64,000 bases of DNA. Origin: Brucella anthropi_A. Its GTDB lineage: Bacteria > Pseudomonadota > Alphaproteobacteria > Rhizobiales > Rhizobiaceae. Under the pieces are notes generated by a model that searched no databases, was not told the DNA's origin, and worked only from the letters and a program-made list of their open reading frames with translations. A program made the translations under genes and the position numbers. Within the stretch, counting starts at the first letter, position 1, and the number at the start of each line of letters is the position of its first letter. Location: assembly GCF_046630315.1 (NCBI RefSeq), contig NZ_LQBD01000010.1, positions 1 through 64,000 of the forward strand, in the 5' to 3' direction. Shown here piece after piece: positions 53,520 through 61,772 of the stretch.

Positions 53520-54268
53520 TAGCTGTTTTCGTCATTCTCGATAGAAAATTCCATCCTGTCAGCCGAAAAACGGGTCAGCGAATACTGGATCGGCCGTCCT
53601 TCCGTGTCGATGTTTACCGCGCGCGCCGTAAGCACGATGGCGCCGGGAGACAGTTTCAGGTTTCCAAGGTCTTCCGGGTCGGCATGACGGGCCGATATGA
53701 CGGTCGATTTTCGCAGGTAGTCGGCAATGCCGGCCGCTTTGAACGCAGCCGTGATCGAGCCGCTTTCCGCATAATCCTTCGCAAAGGAAGGAAAGCGCGC
53801 GGCATCGATCCAGTGGGTCGCAATCGAAATGGAATAGCCGTCGGCATTGTGCATCGTTTCAAGCCGGATCACGTCGTCGCCGGGATGCAGCGCCAACGCA
53901 TCGGCGATATCCGGGGAGGCGGGTTCGATACCTGAAGCCAGCAAAATCCCCTGCATTTCCCGGACCTGCGAGGCCAGCGATTGCGAAATGCGGGTGCGCC
54001 GCCCGATCTGGTAGGTGAGGCGCCTTGCATTGGCAACGAAAGTGCCGCGTCCCTGTTCGGCCCGCAGCACGCCTTCCTGCGTGAGTGCCGCAATGGCGCT
54101 GCGCACCGTATGGCGATTGACCCCGAACCTGTCGGCAAGTTCCATCTCGGCAGGCATGCGCGCGCCGGAAGCGAGCTTTCCGGCCATGATCTCGCCGCGT
54201 ATCTCTTCGGCAATTTGCCGCCAGATCGCCACACCGCTGTTTCTCTCAATGCGCCGGTTCTTTGTCAT
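53519..54268 (-). CDS. phnF: Phosphonate-metabolism transcriptional regulator PhnF (GntR/HutC)
   Basis: A 249-residue regulator. The N-terminal winged helix-turn-helix has IAEEIRGEIMAGKLASGARM and MELADRFGVNRHTVRSAIAA, then EGVLRAEQGRGTFVA. The C-terminal UTRA ligand domain has the conserved HWIDAARFP and RPIQYSLTRFSADRMEF. It is divergent from phnG and probably represses it through the inverted repeat at 54322-54341. The ATG at 54268 is preferred over a TTG three bases earlier. The stop codon TAG uses TA plus the first base of the neighbouring element. Confidence 0.93.
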   Translation of the reverse strand: MTKNRRIERNSGVAIWRQIAEEIRGEIMAGKLASGARMPAEMELADRFGVNRHTVRSAIAALTQEGVLRAEQGRGTFVANARRLTYQIGRRTRISQSLASQVREMQGILLASGIEPASPDIADALALHPGDDVIRLETMHNADGYSISIATHWIDAARFPSFAKDYAESGSITAAFKAAGIADYLRKSTVISARHADPEDLGNLKLSPGAIVLTARAVNIDTEGRPIQYSLTRFSADRMEFSIENDENS

Positions 54269-54271
54269 CAA

Positions 54272-54289
54272 TTGTCATCGTCCTGTCAT
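54272..54289 (+). promoter_or_regulatory. Pho box upstream of phnG
   Basis: TTGTCAT-CGTC-CTGTCAT matches the PhoB consensus of two 7-bp repeats (CTGTCAT) with a 4-bp spacer. A third TTGTCAT at 54262-54268 overlaps the phnF start codon. The motif faces phnG, about 95 bases before its start, suggesting activation in phosphate starvation. Confidence 0.65.
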
Positions 54290-54321
54290 TGGCAGGGTGT
54301 ATTCATTTTGATATTGTATAG

Positions 54322-54341
54322 TTGTCTATATAACTAGACAA
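54322..54341. promoter_or_regulatory. Probable PhnF operator in the phnF/phnG gap
   Basis: A perfect inverted repeat TTGTCTA-TATAAC-TAGACAA lies midway between the divergent genes. HutC-type GntR regulators use similar sites with a TNGTATAGACNA core. Repression of both phnF and phnG would be possible from here. Confidence 0.6.
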
Positions 54342-54383
54342 TTTGAAAGATGACGTCAACAGGATTTGAGGGCAGGGAAGCTC

Positions 54384-54905
54384 ATGTACGGTACGCAGCA
54401 AAGTACGAAGAGAAGCGAACCCGGTTCCACCACCGAAAGCGGAAGGGCCGCAGTGCCGGATCCGGTTCAAGCCGCGCGGCAGGCAAGCATGGCGGTTCTT
54501 GCCCGTGCAAGCGGTGAAGAATTGCAGGCCCTCTGGCAGGCATGGTCCGACAAGCCGGAATTCGAGGTTCTGCGCGGGCCGGAAACCGGCCTCGTGATGC
54601 TGCGCGGCCGCATCGGCGGCGGCGGCGCGCCCTTCAATGTGGGTGAAGCGACGGTCACGCGCGCGACGGTGCGGCTTTCCGACGGCTTGGTCGGCCATTC
54701 CCATGCGCTTGGCCGCGATCGGGAAAAGGCGCGCCTTGCCGCTCTTTTCGATGCGCTGTGGCTGGATGAAAGCCGGCGCGATGCGGTGGAAAAGCAGGTG
54801 CTGGACGTTTTGCGCAAGCGGCTCTGCGATGCCGATGCCACCGCACGCGGCGAAGCCGCCGCCACCAAGGTCGATTTTTTCACAAAGGTCCGGGGAGACA
54901 ATTGA
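54384..54905 (+). CDS. phnG: C-P lyase subunit PhnG
   Basis: A 173-residue core subunit that with PhnH, PhnI and PhnJ forms the C-P lyase complex. The signature RGRIGGGGAPFNVGEATVTR and the following GLVGHSHALGRDREKARLAALFDALWLD are typical, split here for length as GGGGAPFNVGEATVTR and GHSHALGRDREKARLAAL. The C-terminus is RGEAAATKVDFFTKVRGD. The N-terminal 30 residues are poorly conserved. The ATG at 54384 follows GGGAAG; a TTG at 54366 is disregarded. The stop codon overlaps the phnH start by one base. Confidence 0.94.
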   Translation: MYGTQQSTKRSEPGSTTESGRAAVPDPVQAARQASMAVLARASGEELQALWQAWSDKPEFEVLRGPETGLVMLRGRIGGGGAPFNVGEATVTRATVRLSDGLVGHSHALGRDREKARLAALFDALWLDESRRDAVEKQVLDVLRKRLCDADATARGEAAATKVDFFTKVRGDN

Positions 54906-55516
54906 TGCGCCATAATTCTCCAGCTTTCGAGGGCGGTTTGGTCGATCCGGTGACGGATGCGCAAGCGGTTTTTCACGCCGTCATGCACGCCATGGCCAAT
55001 CCCGGCCGCATCTATCCGCTGCAACATGCGGCCACACCGCCAAAGCCGCTGACGCCGGAGTTGGGGGTTATTGCGGCCACCTTGCTCGACCACGATGCGA
55101 CGGTCTGGTGCGATGCCGCCATAAGGGCCCAGGAAAGCGCGACCGCCTGGCTGACTTTCCACACTGGCGCGCCACGTGTCGATCATGCGGATGCGGCGCA
55201 ATTCGCTCTGGTCAGCCATGTTTCGGGACTGCCGCCTCTGGCCGGGTTTTCGCAGGGCGATGCCGAGTTTCCCGACCGTTCGACAACCATTGTCCTCGCC
55301 GTTGCGTCGCTGACGGCCGGGCAGGGTTTTGTGCTCAAAGGCCCAGGCATCGACGGTGAGCGTGCGCTTCATGTCGAAGGTCTGCCGCAGGATTTCACCC
55401 GGCAGTGGCGCGAGAACGGCGCGCAATATCCGCTGGGTGTCGATCTTGTTCTGGTCTGCGACGGCGCTGTCGCGGCACTGCCCCGCACAACCCGGATTTC
55501 CGCTCTGGAGGGCTGA
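54905..55516 (+). CDS. phnH: C-P lyase subunit PhnH
   Basis: A 203-residue core subunit. The N-terminal GLVDPVTDAQAVFHAVMHAM and MANPGR signature, and the conserved C-terminal segment FPLGVDLVL, seen here as YPLGVDLVL, identify it. PhnH has a PLP-transferase-like fold without catalytic lysine and contacts PhnG and PhnI. The start codon overlaps the phnG stop (TGATG), and two bases separate it from phnI. Confidence 0.94.
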   Translation: MRHNSPAFEGGLVDPVTDAQAVFHAVMHAMANPGRIYPLQHAATPPKPLTPELGVIAATLLDHDATVWCDAAIRAQESATAWLTFHTGAPRVDHADAAQFALVSHVSGLPPLAGFSQGDAEFPDRSTTIVLAVASLTAGQGFVLKGPGIDGERALHVEGLPQDFTRQWRENGAQYPLGVDLVLVCDGAVAALPRTTRISALEG

Positions 55517-55518
55517 AA

Positions 55519-56616
55519 ATGTATGTTGCCGTAAAGGGTGGCGAAACGGCCATCCGCAATGCCCACCGCCTTCTCGATGATCGCCGTCGCGGCGACCGTT
55601 CGGTCCCGGCCCTGCGGCTCGACCAGATTGTCGAGCAGCTTGCGCTGGCGGTCGATCGCGTCATGGCCGAAGGCTCGCTCTATGACCGTGAACTGGCGGC
55701 ATTGGCCGTTCGCCAGTCGCGTGGCGACCTGATCGAGGCGATCTTTCTGGTGCGCGCCTATCGCACCACCTTGCCGCGCTTTGGCTATTCGCGCCCCATG
55801 GAAACCGCGCATATGCTGATCGAACGCCGCATTTCGGCGACCTACAAGGATCTGCCGGGTGGCCAGCTGCTCGGGCCGACCTTCGATTACACGCACCGGC
55901 TTCTTGACCCGGATCTCGCCGGAGACGCAGCCGTGCCGGAACCGGAGACGCGCCCCGCGGAGCCGGAGGAAACGCCGCGCGTGACTGATATTCTGGGCGC
56001 CAATGGCATGATCGAGGAGGACGGTTTGCTGCCGGAAGGGCACGAACCGGGCGACCTGACGCGCGAACCGTGGACTTTTCCGATGGAGCGCGACCTGCGC
56101 TTGCAGGCACTGGCGCGCGGCGACGAGGGCTTTCTGCTGGCTCTCGGCTATTCCACCCAGCGCGGCTATGGCAACAACCATCCGTTTGTCGGCGAAATCC
56201 GCATTGGCGAAGTGGATGTCGAATTCGACGTGCCGGAACTCGGCTTTGCCGTTTCGCTCGGTCGCGTGCAGCTCACCGAATGCCAGATGGTCAACCAGTT
56301 CAAGGGTTCGGCCAGGCAGCCGCCGCAATTCACGCGCGGCTATGGGCTGGTCTTCGGCCAGAGCGAGCGCAAGGCCATGTCCATGTCGCTTTGCGACCGC
56401 GCATTGCGGGTTCGCGAATTCGATACGGATGTGACAGCACCGGCGCAGGACGAGGAATTCGTCATTTCCCATTCCGACAATGTGCAGTCCACCGGCTTTG
56501 TCGAACATCTGAAACTGCCGCATTACGTGGATTTTCAGGCCGAACTCGATCTCATCCGCCGCATGCGCGCGGAATATGAAAAAGCGCAGCACCAGAACAG
56601 GGAAGCCGCAGAATGA
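55519..56616 (+). CDS. phnI: C-P lyase subunit PhnI
   Basis: A 365-residue core subunit, the nucleosidase that couples phosphonate to ribose triphosphate from ATP with PhnG and PhnH. MYVAVKGGETAIRNAHRLL opens it. ESLYDRELAALAVRQSRGD-like GSLYDRELAALAVRQSRGDL and TQRGYGNNHPFVGEIRIG follow; GYGNNHPFVGEIR is a strong signature. The longer frame upstream overlaps phnH and is rejected. It overlaps phnJ by four bases (ATGA). Confidence 0.95.
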   Translation: MYVAVKGGETAIRNAHRLLDDRRRGDRSVPALRLDQIVEQLALAVDRVMAEGSLYDRELAALAVRQSRGDLIEAIFLVRAYRTTLPRFGYSRPMETAHMLIERRISATYKDLPGGQLLGPTFDYTHRLLDPDLAGDAAVPEPETRPAEPEETPRVTDILGANGMIEEDGLLPEGHEPGDLTREPWTFPMERDLRLQALARGDEGFLLALGYSTQRGYGNNHPFVGEIRIGEVDVEFDVPELGFAVSLGRVQLTECQMVNQFKGSARQPPQFTRGYGLVFGQSERKAMSMSLCDRALRVREFDTDVTAPAQDEEFVISHSDNVQSTGFVEHLKLPHYVDFQAELDLIRRMRAEYEKAQHQNREAAE

Positions 56617-57491
56617 GTGATCTGGCCCATTACAACTTCGCCTATCTGGACGAGCAGACCAAGCGGATGATCCGCCGCGCCATCCTGAAGGCCATCGCCG
56701 TTCCGGGCTATCAGGTGCCTTTCGCCAGCCGCGAAATGCCGATGCCCTATGGCTGGGGCACCGGCGGCGTGCAGGTGACGGCCTCCATCATCGGGCCTGA
56801 CGATGTGCTGAAGGTCATCGATCAGGGCGCCGACGACACCACCAATGCCGTCTCCATCCGTGCTTTCTTCCAGAAGACCGCGAATGTCGCCGTCACCACC
56901 CATACAAGCGAGGCGACGATCATCCAGACCCGCCACCGCATCCCGGAATATCCGCTGACCGAGGGGCAGGTGATCGTCTATCAGGTGCCGATCCCGGAGC
57001 CGCTGCGTTTTCTGGAACCGCGCGAAACCGAAACGCGCAAGATGCACGCGCTTGCCGAATATGGCCTCATGCATGTGAAGCTCTACGAAGACATTGCCCG
57101 TCACGGCCATATCGCCAAGACCTATGATTATCCGGTGATGATCGAGGGGCGCTATGTGATGGCGCCTTCGCCGACGCCGAAATTCGACAATCCGAAAATG
57201 CACATGTCCCCGGCATTGCAGCTGTTCGGCGCGGGCCGTGAAAAGCGCATCTATGCCGTGCCGCCTTACACACAGGTCGTCAGCCTCGATTTCGAGGATC
57301 ATCCATTCGAGGTGCAGAAATTCAGGGAGCCATGCGCGCTTTGCGGCGCGAAGGGCGTCTATCTGGATGAAGTCGTGCTGGATGATCGCGGCGGCTCGAT
57401 GTTCGTCTGCTCCGACACCGATTTTTGCGAAGACCGTCAGGCCAACGGCCATTTCGGTCATCTGGCAGCCAAGAGCGAGGCAGCACAATGA
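56613..57491 (+). CDS. phnJ: C-P lyase catalytic subunit PhnJ
   Basis: A 292-residue radical-SAM enzyme that breaks the carbon-phosphorus bond of ribosyl phosphonate, releasing alkane and forming cyclic phosphate. Unlike most radical-SAM proteins the cluster is bound near the C-terminus by C241-x2-C244-x21-C266-x5-C272, the spacing known from E. coli PhnJ. The proposed radical Gly32 is retained (KAIAVPGYQVPFASREMP). Starts and stops overlap phnI and phnK (ATGA on both sides), so translation is coupled. Confidence 0.97.
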   Translation: MSDLAHYNFAYLDEQTKRMIRRAILKAIAVPGYQVPFASREMPMPYGWGTGGVQVTASIIGPDDVLKVIDQGADDTTNAVSIRAFFQKTANVAVTTHTSEATIIQTRHRIPEYPLTEGQVIVYQVPIPEPLRFLEPRETETRKMHALAEYGLMHVKLYEDIARHGHIAKTYDYPVMIEGRYVMAPSPTPKFDNPKMHMSPALQLFGAGREKRIYAVPPYTQVVSLDFEDHPFEVQKFREPCALCGAKGVYLDEVVLDDRGGSMFVCSDTDFCEDRQANGHFGHLAAKSEAAQ

Positions 57492-58264
57492 GCGAGCAAC
57501 CTCTGCTGAGAGTAAACAGCCTGTCGAAATTCTACGGCAATCGCCGTGGCTGCGCGGATATTTCCTTCAATCTGTGGCCGGGCGAAGTGCTGGCCATCGT
57601 GGGTGAATCCGGGTCCGGCAAGACGACGCTGCTGAACAGTCTGGCAACCCGCCTGGAGCCGACTTCCGGCACGGTCGAATACCGGATGCGCGACGGTGAA
57701 TTTCGCGATCTATACAAAATTGGCGAGGCGGAACGCCGCTTCCTGATGCGGACGGACTGGGGCTTTGTGCATCAGAACCCGGCGGACGGATTGCGCATGA
57801 CGGTTTCGGCCGGCGCCAATGTTGGCGAACGCCTGATGGCGGTGGGTGAACGCCATTACGGCAATATCCGCTCGACGGCGACCGAATGGCTGGGCCGCGT
57901 CGAAATCGCCTCCGACCGGATCGACGATCAGCCGCGCGCCTTTTCCGGCGGCATGCGCCAGCGCCTGCAGATTGCCCGCAATCTGGTGACGGCGCCGCGC
58001 CTCGTCTTCATGGATGAGCCGACCGGCGGGCTCGATGTGTCGGTGCAGGCGCGTCTTCTCGATCTGCTGCGCGGCCTCGTCAGCGATCTCGGCCTGTCGG
58101 TGATTATCGTGACGCATGATCTCGCCGTCGCCCGGCTTCTGTCCCATCGCATCATGGTCATGAAAGACGGCCATATTGTCGAACAGGGCCTGACCGACCG
58201 CGTTCTGGACGACCCGCAGGCGCCCTATACGCAGCTGCTCGTGTCATCGATCTTGCAGGTTTAG
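57488..58264 (+). CDS. phnK: C-P lyase ATP-binding protein PhnK
   Basis: A 258-residue ABC ATPase that docks on the C-P lyase core instead of a membrane permease. It has Walker A GESGSGKTT, signature FSGGMRQRLQIARNL, Walker B RLVFMDEPTGGLD and the H-loop VTHDLAVARLL. The C-terminus resembles oligopeptide-transporter ATPases (ILDDPQAPYTQLL-type, seen as VLDDPQAPYTQLLVSS). The ATG at 57488 overlaps the phnJ stop; the longer frame is inside phnJ and rejected. Confidence 0.95.
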   Translation: MSEQPLLRVNSLSKFYGNRRGCADISFNLWPGEVLAIVGESGSGKTTLLNSLATRLEPTSGTVEYRMRDGEFRDLYKIGEAERRFLMRTDWGFVHQNPADGLRMTVSAGANVGERLMAVGERHYGNIRSTATEWLGRVEIASDRIDDQPRAFSGGMRQRLQIARNLVTAPRLVFMDEPTGGLDVSVQARLLDLLRGLVSDLGLSVIIVTHDLAVARLLSHRIMVMKDGHIVEQGLTDRVLDDPQAPYTQLLVSSILQV

Positions 58265-58331
58265 TAAAATAAAACAGATATTTGCAGCGTGTTGTTCCTA
58301 ATTTAACGGAACTTCATGCGTGAGGTGAAAA

Positions 58332-59051
58332 ATGTCCATGTTGCAAACATCAGCCCCGCTTGCCGTCAGCGATGTCACGAAAACCTTCGTCATGCATTTG
58401 CAGGGCGGCATCGAACTTCCGGTCGTGCGCCGCGTGAATTTTGAACTCCATGCCGGTGAATGCGCCGTGCTTGGCGGCCCATCGGGCGCGGGCAAAAGCT
58501 CGATCCTGAAAATGGTCTACGGCAATTATGCGGTCAATGGCGGCTCGATCCTGATCCGCCATGCCGACCGCACGGTCGATCTGGCGACAGCCGATCCGCG
58601 TGAGGTGCTGGCGGTGCGTCGCGATACGATTGGCTATGTCAGTCAGTTTCTGCGCACGCTGCCGCGTGTGGCGGCCATCGATGTGGTGGCCGAGCCGCTC
58701 ACCGCGCGCGGCATTGACCGTGAAACAGCGCGGAACCGCACCCGCGACCTTCTGGCAAGGCTCAACCTGCCGGAAAGGCTGTGGGGCTTACCGCCCGCGA
58801 CCTTTTCCGGCGGTGAACAGCAGCGTGTGAACATCGCGCGCGGTTTCATCACCGATCATCCGGTCTTGCTGCTCGACGAGCCGACCGCTTCGCTGGACGC
58901 GAAGAACCGCGCCGTCGTGGTCGATCTCATCCAGACCAAGAAGGAACAGGGCGTCGCCATGCTCGGCATCTTCCACGATGAGGATGTGCGCACGGAAGTT
59001 GCCGACCGGATTATCGACGTTACCGCATTCGCCCCCAAAGCGGCGGCGTAG
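58332..59051 (+). CDS. phnL: C-P lyase ATP-binding protein PhnL
   Basis: A 239-residue ABC ATPase, paralogous to PhnK. It shows GGPSGAGKSSILKMVYGNY as Walker A region, the PhnL-typical VSQFLRTLPRVAAIDVVAEP, FSGGEQQRVNIARGF and VLLLDEPTASLDAKNR. It binds on PhnK in the C-P lyase assembly. A 67-base gap separates it from phnK; I see no terminator in that gap. GTGAGGTG is the ribosome-binding site. Confidence 0.94.
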   Translation: MSMLQTSAPLAVSDVTKTFVMHLQGGIELPVVRRVNFELHAGECAVLGGPSGAGKSSILKMVYGNYAVNGGSILIRHADRTVDLATADPREVLAVRRDTIGYVSQFLRTLPRVAAIDVVAEPLTARGIDRETARNRTRDLLARLNLPERLWGLPPATFSGGEQQRVNIARGFITDHPVLLLDEPTASLDAKNRAVVVDLIQTKKEQGVAMLGIFHDEDVRTEVADRIIDVTAFAPKAAA

Positions 59052-59059
59052 GAGTTGCC

Positions 59060-60199
59060 ATGCCCAATGAAATCGTTTTGAAAAATGCCCGGATCGTGCT
59101 TGCTGACGAGATTGTTTCCGGCTCCATCCTGATCCGCGACGGCAGGATCGCAGCCATCGATCAGGGCAACGGCAATGGCGGCGATGATATGGATGGCGAT
59201 TATGTCATTCCGGGTCTGATCGAGCTGCACACGGACCAGCTCGAAAGCCACTATGCGCCGCGTCCAAAGGTGCGCTGGAATGTCGATGCGGCGGTGCAGG
59301 CGCATGATGCGCAGGTCGCGGCATCGGGCATCACCACGGTATTCGATGCGATGCGCGTCGGTTCCGACTATGATCGCGACTTCGTGGGCGAGGATATGCG
59401 GATGCTGGCCGATGCGATCGAAAGCGGCGTGCGCGAAAATCGCCTGCGTGCCGACCACTTCCTGCATCTGCGCTGCGAAGTTTCATCCGCCGATTGCCTG
59501 GAAACATTCGAGCTTTTTGCAGGCGACGACCGCGTAAAACTTGCTTCGCTCATGGATCACGCACCCGGACAGCGGCAATTCGTTGATCTTGAGACCTATC
59601 GCACCTATTACATGCGCAAGATGAAGCTCACGGATGAGGAGTTCCGGGTGCATTGTGAAAAGCGCATGGCGGATTCGGACGCCTATTCGGCTGGACACAG
59701 ACGTTCCATCGCCGAAATGGCTGCGGCGCGCGGCATCGTTCTGGCGAGCCATGACGATGCGACCAGTGCCCATGTCGATGAATCGCTCGACCATGGTGTG
59801 CGGATCGCCGAATTTCCGACCACGATGGAAGCCGCCAAGGCGTCGAAAGGCGCGGGGCTTTCGATCCTGATGGGCGCGCCGAACATCGTTCGCGGCGGCT
59901 CGCATTCCGGCAATATTGCCGCACGCGATCTGGTGGACAATGGCAGCCTCGACATTCTGTCGTCGGACTATATCCCGTTCAGCCTCATCCAGTCGGCTTT
60001 CGGTCTGGCTTCCGGCGAACGCGCCATTGCGCTGCCTGATGCAATCCGCCTTGTGACCAAGAATCCCGCTGACGCCATGGCCATGGATGATCGCGGCGAG
60101 GTCGCCATCGGCAAGCGCGCCGACCTGGTGCGCGTGCGCCCGAAAGGCGCAATTCCGGTTGTGCGCACGGTGTGGCGCGAAGGCGAGCGGGTGCTGTGA
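59060..60199 (+). CDS. phnM: Alpha-D-ribose 1-methylphosphonate 5-triphosphate diphosphatase PhnM
   Basis: A 379-residue amidohydrolase-fold enzyme that removes pyrophosphate from the ribosyl triphosphate intermediate. The signature GLIELHTDQLESHYAPRPK carries the metal-binding His. Further ligand candidates are in MDHAPGQRQF and ASHDDATSAHVDES. The beta-strand ends at LSSDYIPFSLIQSAF (the final Asp). The C-terminal GKRADLVRVRP closes the small barrel domain. It starts nine bases after the phnL stop and shares one base with phnN. Confidence 0.95.
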   Translation: MPNEIVLKNARIVLADEIVSGSILIRDGRIAAIDQGNGNGGDDMDGDYVIPGLIELHTDQLESHYAPRPKVRWNVDAAVQAHDAQVAASGITTVFDAMRVGSDYDRDFVGEDMRMLADAIESGVRENRLRADHFLHLRCEVSSADCLETFELFAGDDRVKLASLMDHAPGQRQFVDLETYRTYYMRKMKLTDEEFRVHCEKRMADSDAYSAGHRRSIAEMAAARGIVLASHDDATSAHVDESLDHGVRIAEFPTTMEAAKASKGAGLSILMGAPNIVRGGSHSGNIAARDLVDNGSLDILSSDYIPFSLIQSAFGLASGERAIALPDAIRLVTKNPADAMAMDDRGEVAIGKRADLVRVRPKGAIPVVRTVWREGERVL

Positions 60200-60783
60200 T
60201 GCCGGTACAATCCAACGCGCCGAAAGGCTGTTTCGTCGCCGTCGTCGGCCCCAGCGGGGCCGGCAAGGACACGATCATGGACGCGGCGCGTGCTGCCCTT
60301 GCGGGCGACACGCGATTTCATTTTGTGCGCCGCATCATCACGCGCCCGCAAATGCCGGGAACGGAAGATCACGACAGCCTTGACGAAGCGGCTTTCGACC
60401 AGGCGGCAGGCGAGGGCCGTTTCGCGCTGCACTGGCGGGCGCATGGCCTGCGCTATGGCCTGCCGAAAGCGCTGGATGATCAAATCGCGGACGGCAGCGT
60501 GGTGATCGCCAATGTCTCGCGCCGGGTCCTGAGCGATATCCGCAGGCTCTACACATCGCGTTCGGTGGTCCTGATCACGGCCCGGCCGGATGTGCTCGCC
60601 GAACGGCTTGCAGCGCGCGGCCGCGAAAGCCGCGACGAGATCGCAGCACGGCTCAAGCGCGAGGTGAGCTTCGATGACGGCGCCGGAGATGTTGTCACAA
60701 TAGACAATTCCGGCGATGTCGGCGCATCCACAGCGGCCTTCCTTCGTCATCTGAATAAAATTGCTGTTAAAACAATCGCTTGA
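60199..60783 (+). CDS. phnN: Ribose 1,5-bisphosphate phosphokinase PhnN
   Basis: A 194-residue guanylate-kinase-like enzyme that makes PRPP from ribose 1,5-bisphosphate, linking phosphonate use to nucleotide metabolism. The P-loop is VVGPSGAGKDTIMDAAR, and RRIITRPQMPGTEDHDSL matches the family's TRP motif. SYIRRLYTS-like DIRRLYTSRSVVLITARPDV and RGRESRDEIAARLKR complete it. The ATG at 60199 uses the last base of the phnM stop codon. It ends the phnG-N block; a Pho box begins 36 bases later. Confidence 0.94.
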   Translation: MPVQSNAPKGCFVAVVGPSGAGKDTIMDAARAALAGDTRFHFVRRIITRPQMPGTEDHDSLDEAAFDQAAGEGRFALHWRAHGLRYGLPKALDDQIADGSVVIANVSRRVLSDIRRLYTSRSVVLITARPDVLAERLAARGRESRDEIAARLKREVSFDDGAGDVVTIDNSGDVGASTAAFLRHLNKIAVKTIA

Positions 60784-60818
60784 TTAGATTTTCTATAGTG
60801 GCATGTAAATTTACACAA

Positions 60819-60847
60819 ACGTCATTGAGCTTTCATTGCAGTGTCAT
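60819..60847 (+). promoter_or_regulatory. Triple Pho-box array upstream of phnC
   Basis: ACGTCAT-TGAG-CTTTCAT-TGCA-GTGTCAT keeps the exact 7-4-7-4-7 spacing of overlapping PhoB sites. It ends 38 bases before the phnC start. A perfect palindrome TGTAAATTTACA lies just before it at 60804-60815 and might bind another regulator. Confidence 0.65.
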
Positions 60848-60885
60848 GGAAGCCATTCACAGTGCGCATGAATGGAGACGAATTC

Positions 60886-61713
60886 ATGCTTCAACTGAAA
60901 AACATAACGCGCCGCTATAATGACAAGATGGCGGTTTCGGGCGTGGATCTCGAAATCGAACCGGGCACGTTTGTGGGAATTATCGGGCGTTCGGGCGCGG
61001 GCAAATCGACGCTTCTGCGTATGATCAATCGCCTCGTCGAACCCTCCGAGGGGACAATACACTGGGACGGCCGCGATGTGACGGGGCTGAAAGGTTCGGG
61101 CCTGCGCGACTGGCGCGCGCAATGCGCCATGATTTTCCAGCATTTCAATCTGGTCGATCGTCTCGATGTTCTGACCAATGTTCTGATGGGCCGTCTGAAC
61201 TATGTTTCGACGCCGAAATCGCTCCTGCGCATCTGGGGCGACGAGGAGCGCCTGATCGCGCTTTCCGCCTTGCAGCAGTTCGATATCGCGCATCTTGCAG
61301 CGCATCGGGCCGATGAGCTTTCCGGCGGACAGCAGCAGCGCGTGGCGATTGCCCGCGCGCTTGTGCAGCAGCCGCGCATCATTCTCGCCGACGAGCCGAT
61401 TGCATCGCTCGATCCGCGCAATACCCGCAGCGTCATGGACGCGCTGCGCCGCATCAATCGCGAATACGGCATCACGGTCCTTTGCAATCTGCACTCGCTC
61501 GATATTGCGCGCAGCTATTGCGACCGCCTCGTCGGCATGTCGGCTGGCAGGATCGTATTTCGCGGCACACCGTCGATGCTGACCGAAATGGCGGCACGCG
61601 ACCTTTACGGCATGGAAGCCGCCGACGTCATCGACGCCGGTGAGCCGCGCGAAACCATGCCAATGCCGGTTCCGCAGTCGGCCAAAGCCGTTCTGCGCCA
61701 GCTTTCCGCATGA
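60886..61713 (+). CDS. phnC: Phosphonate ABC transporter ATP-binding protein PhnC
   Basis: A 275-residue ATPase that energises phosphonate import with PhnE1/E2. It has Walker A GRSGAGKST, the PhnC-typical FQHFNLVDRLDVLTNVLMGRL, signature LSGGQQQRVAIARAL, Walker B IILADEPIASLDP and H-loop NLHSLDIA. TGGAGAC at 60872-60878 favours the ATG at 60886 over an ATG at 60868 or a GTG at 60841, which lie inside the Pho array or just after it. It is first in the phnCDE1E2 block. Confidence 0.95.
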   Translation: MLQLKNITRRYNDKMAVSGVDLEIEPGTFVGIIGRSGAGKSTLLRMINRLVEPSEGTIHWDGRDVTGLKGSGLRDWRAQCAMIFQHFNLVDRLDVLTNVLMGRLNYVSTPKSLLRIWGDEERLIALSALQQFDIAHLAAHRADELSGGQQQRVAIARALVQQPRIILADEPIASLDPRNTRSVMDALRRINREYGITVLCNLHSLDIARSYCDRLVGMSAGRIVFRGTPSMLTEMAARDLYGMEAADVIDAGEPRETMPMPVPQSAKAVLRQLSA

Positions 61714-61772
61714 GCGCACAAAGCTCCGGAAAAGAAGCACGCTCCAAAATCGGGGATTAACAGGAGAGACTT

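Noticed and set aside
53248..53544. 98-codon ORF inside the TA-flanked element
   Set aside because: It spans the inverted ends and the phnF 3' end, has no transposase motif, and lacks a ribosome-binding site.
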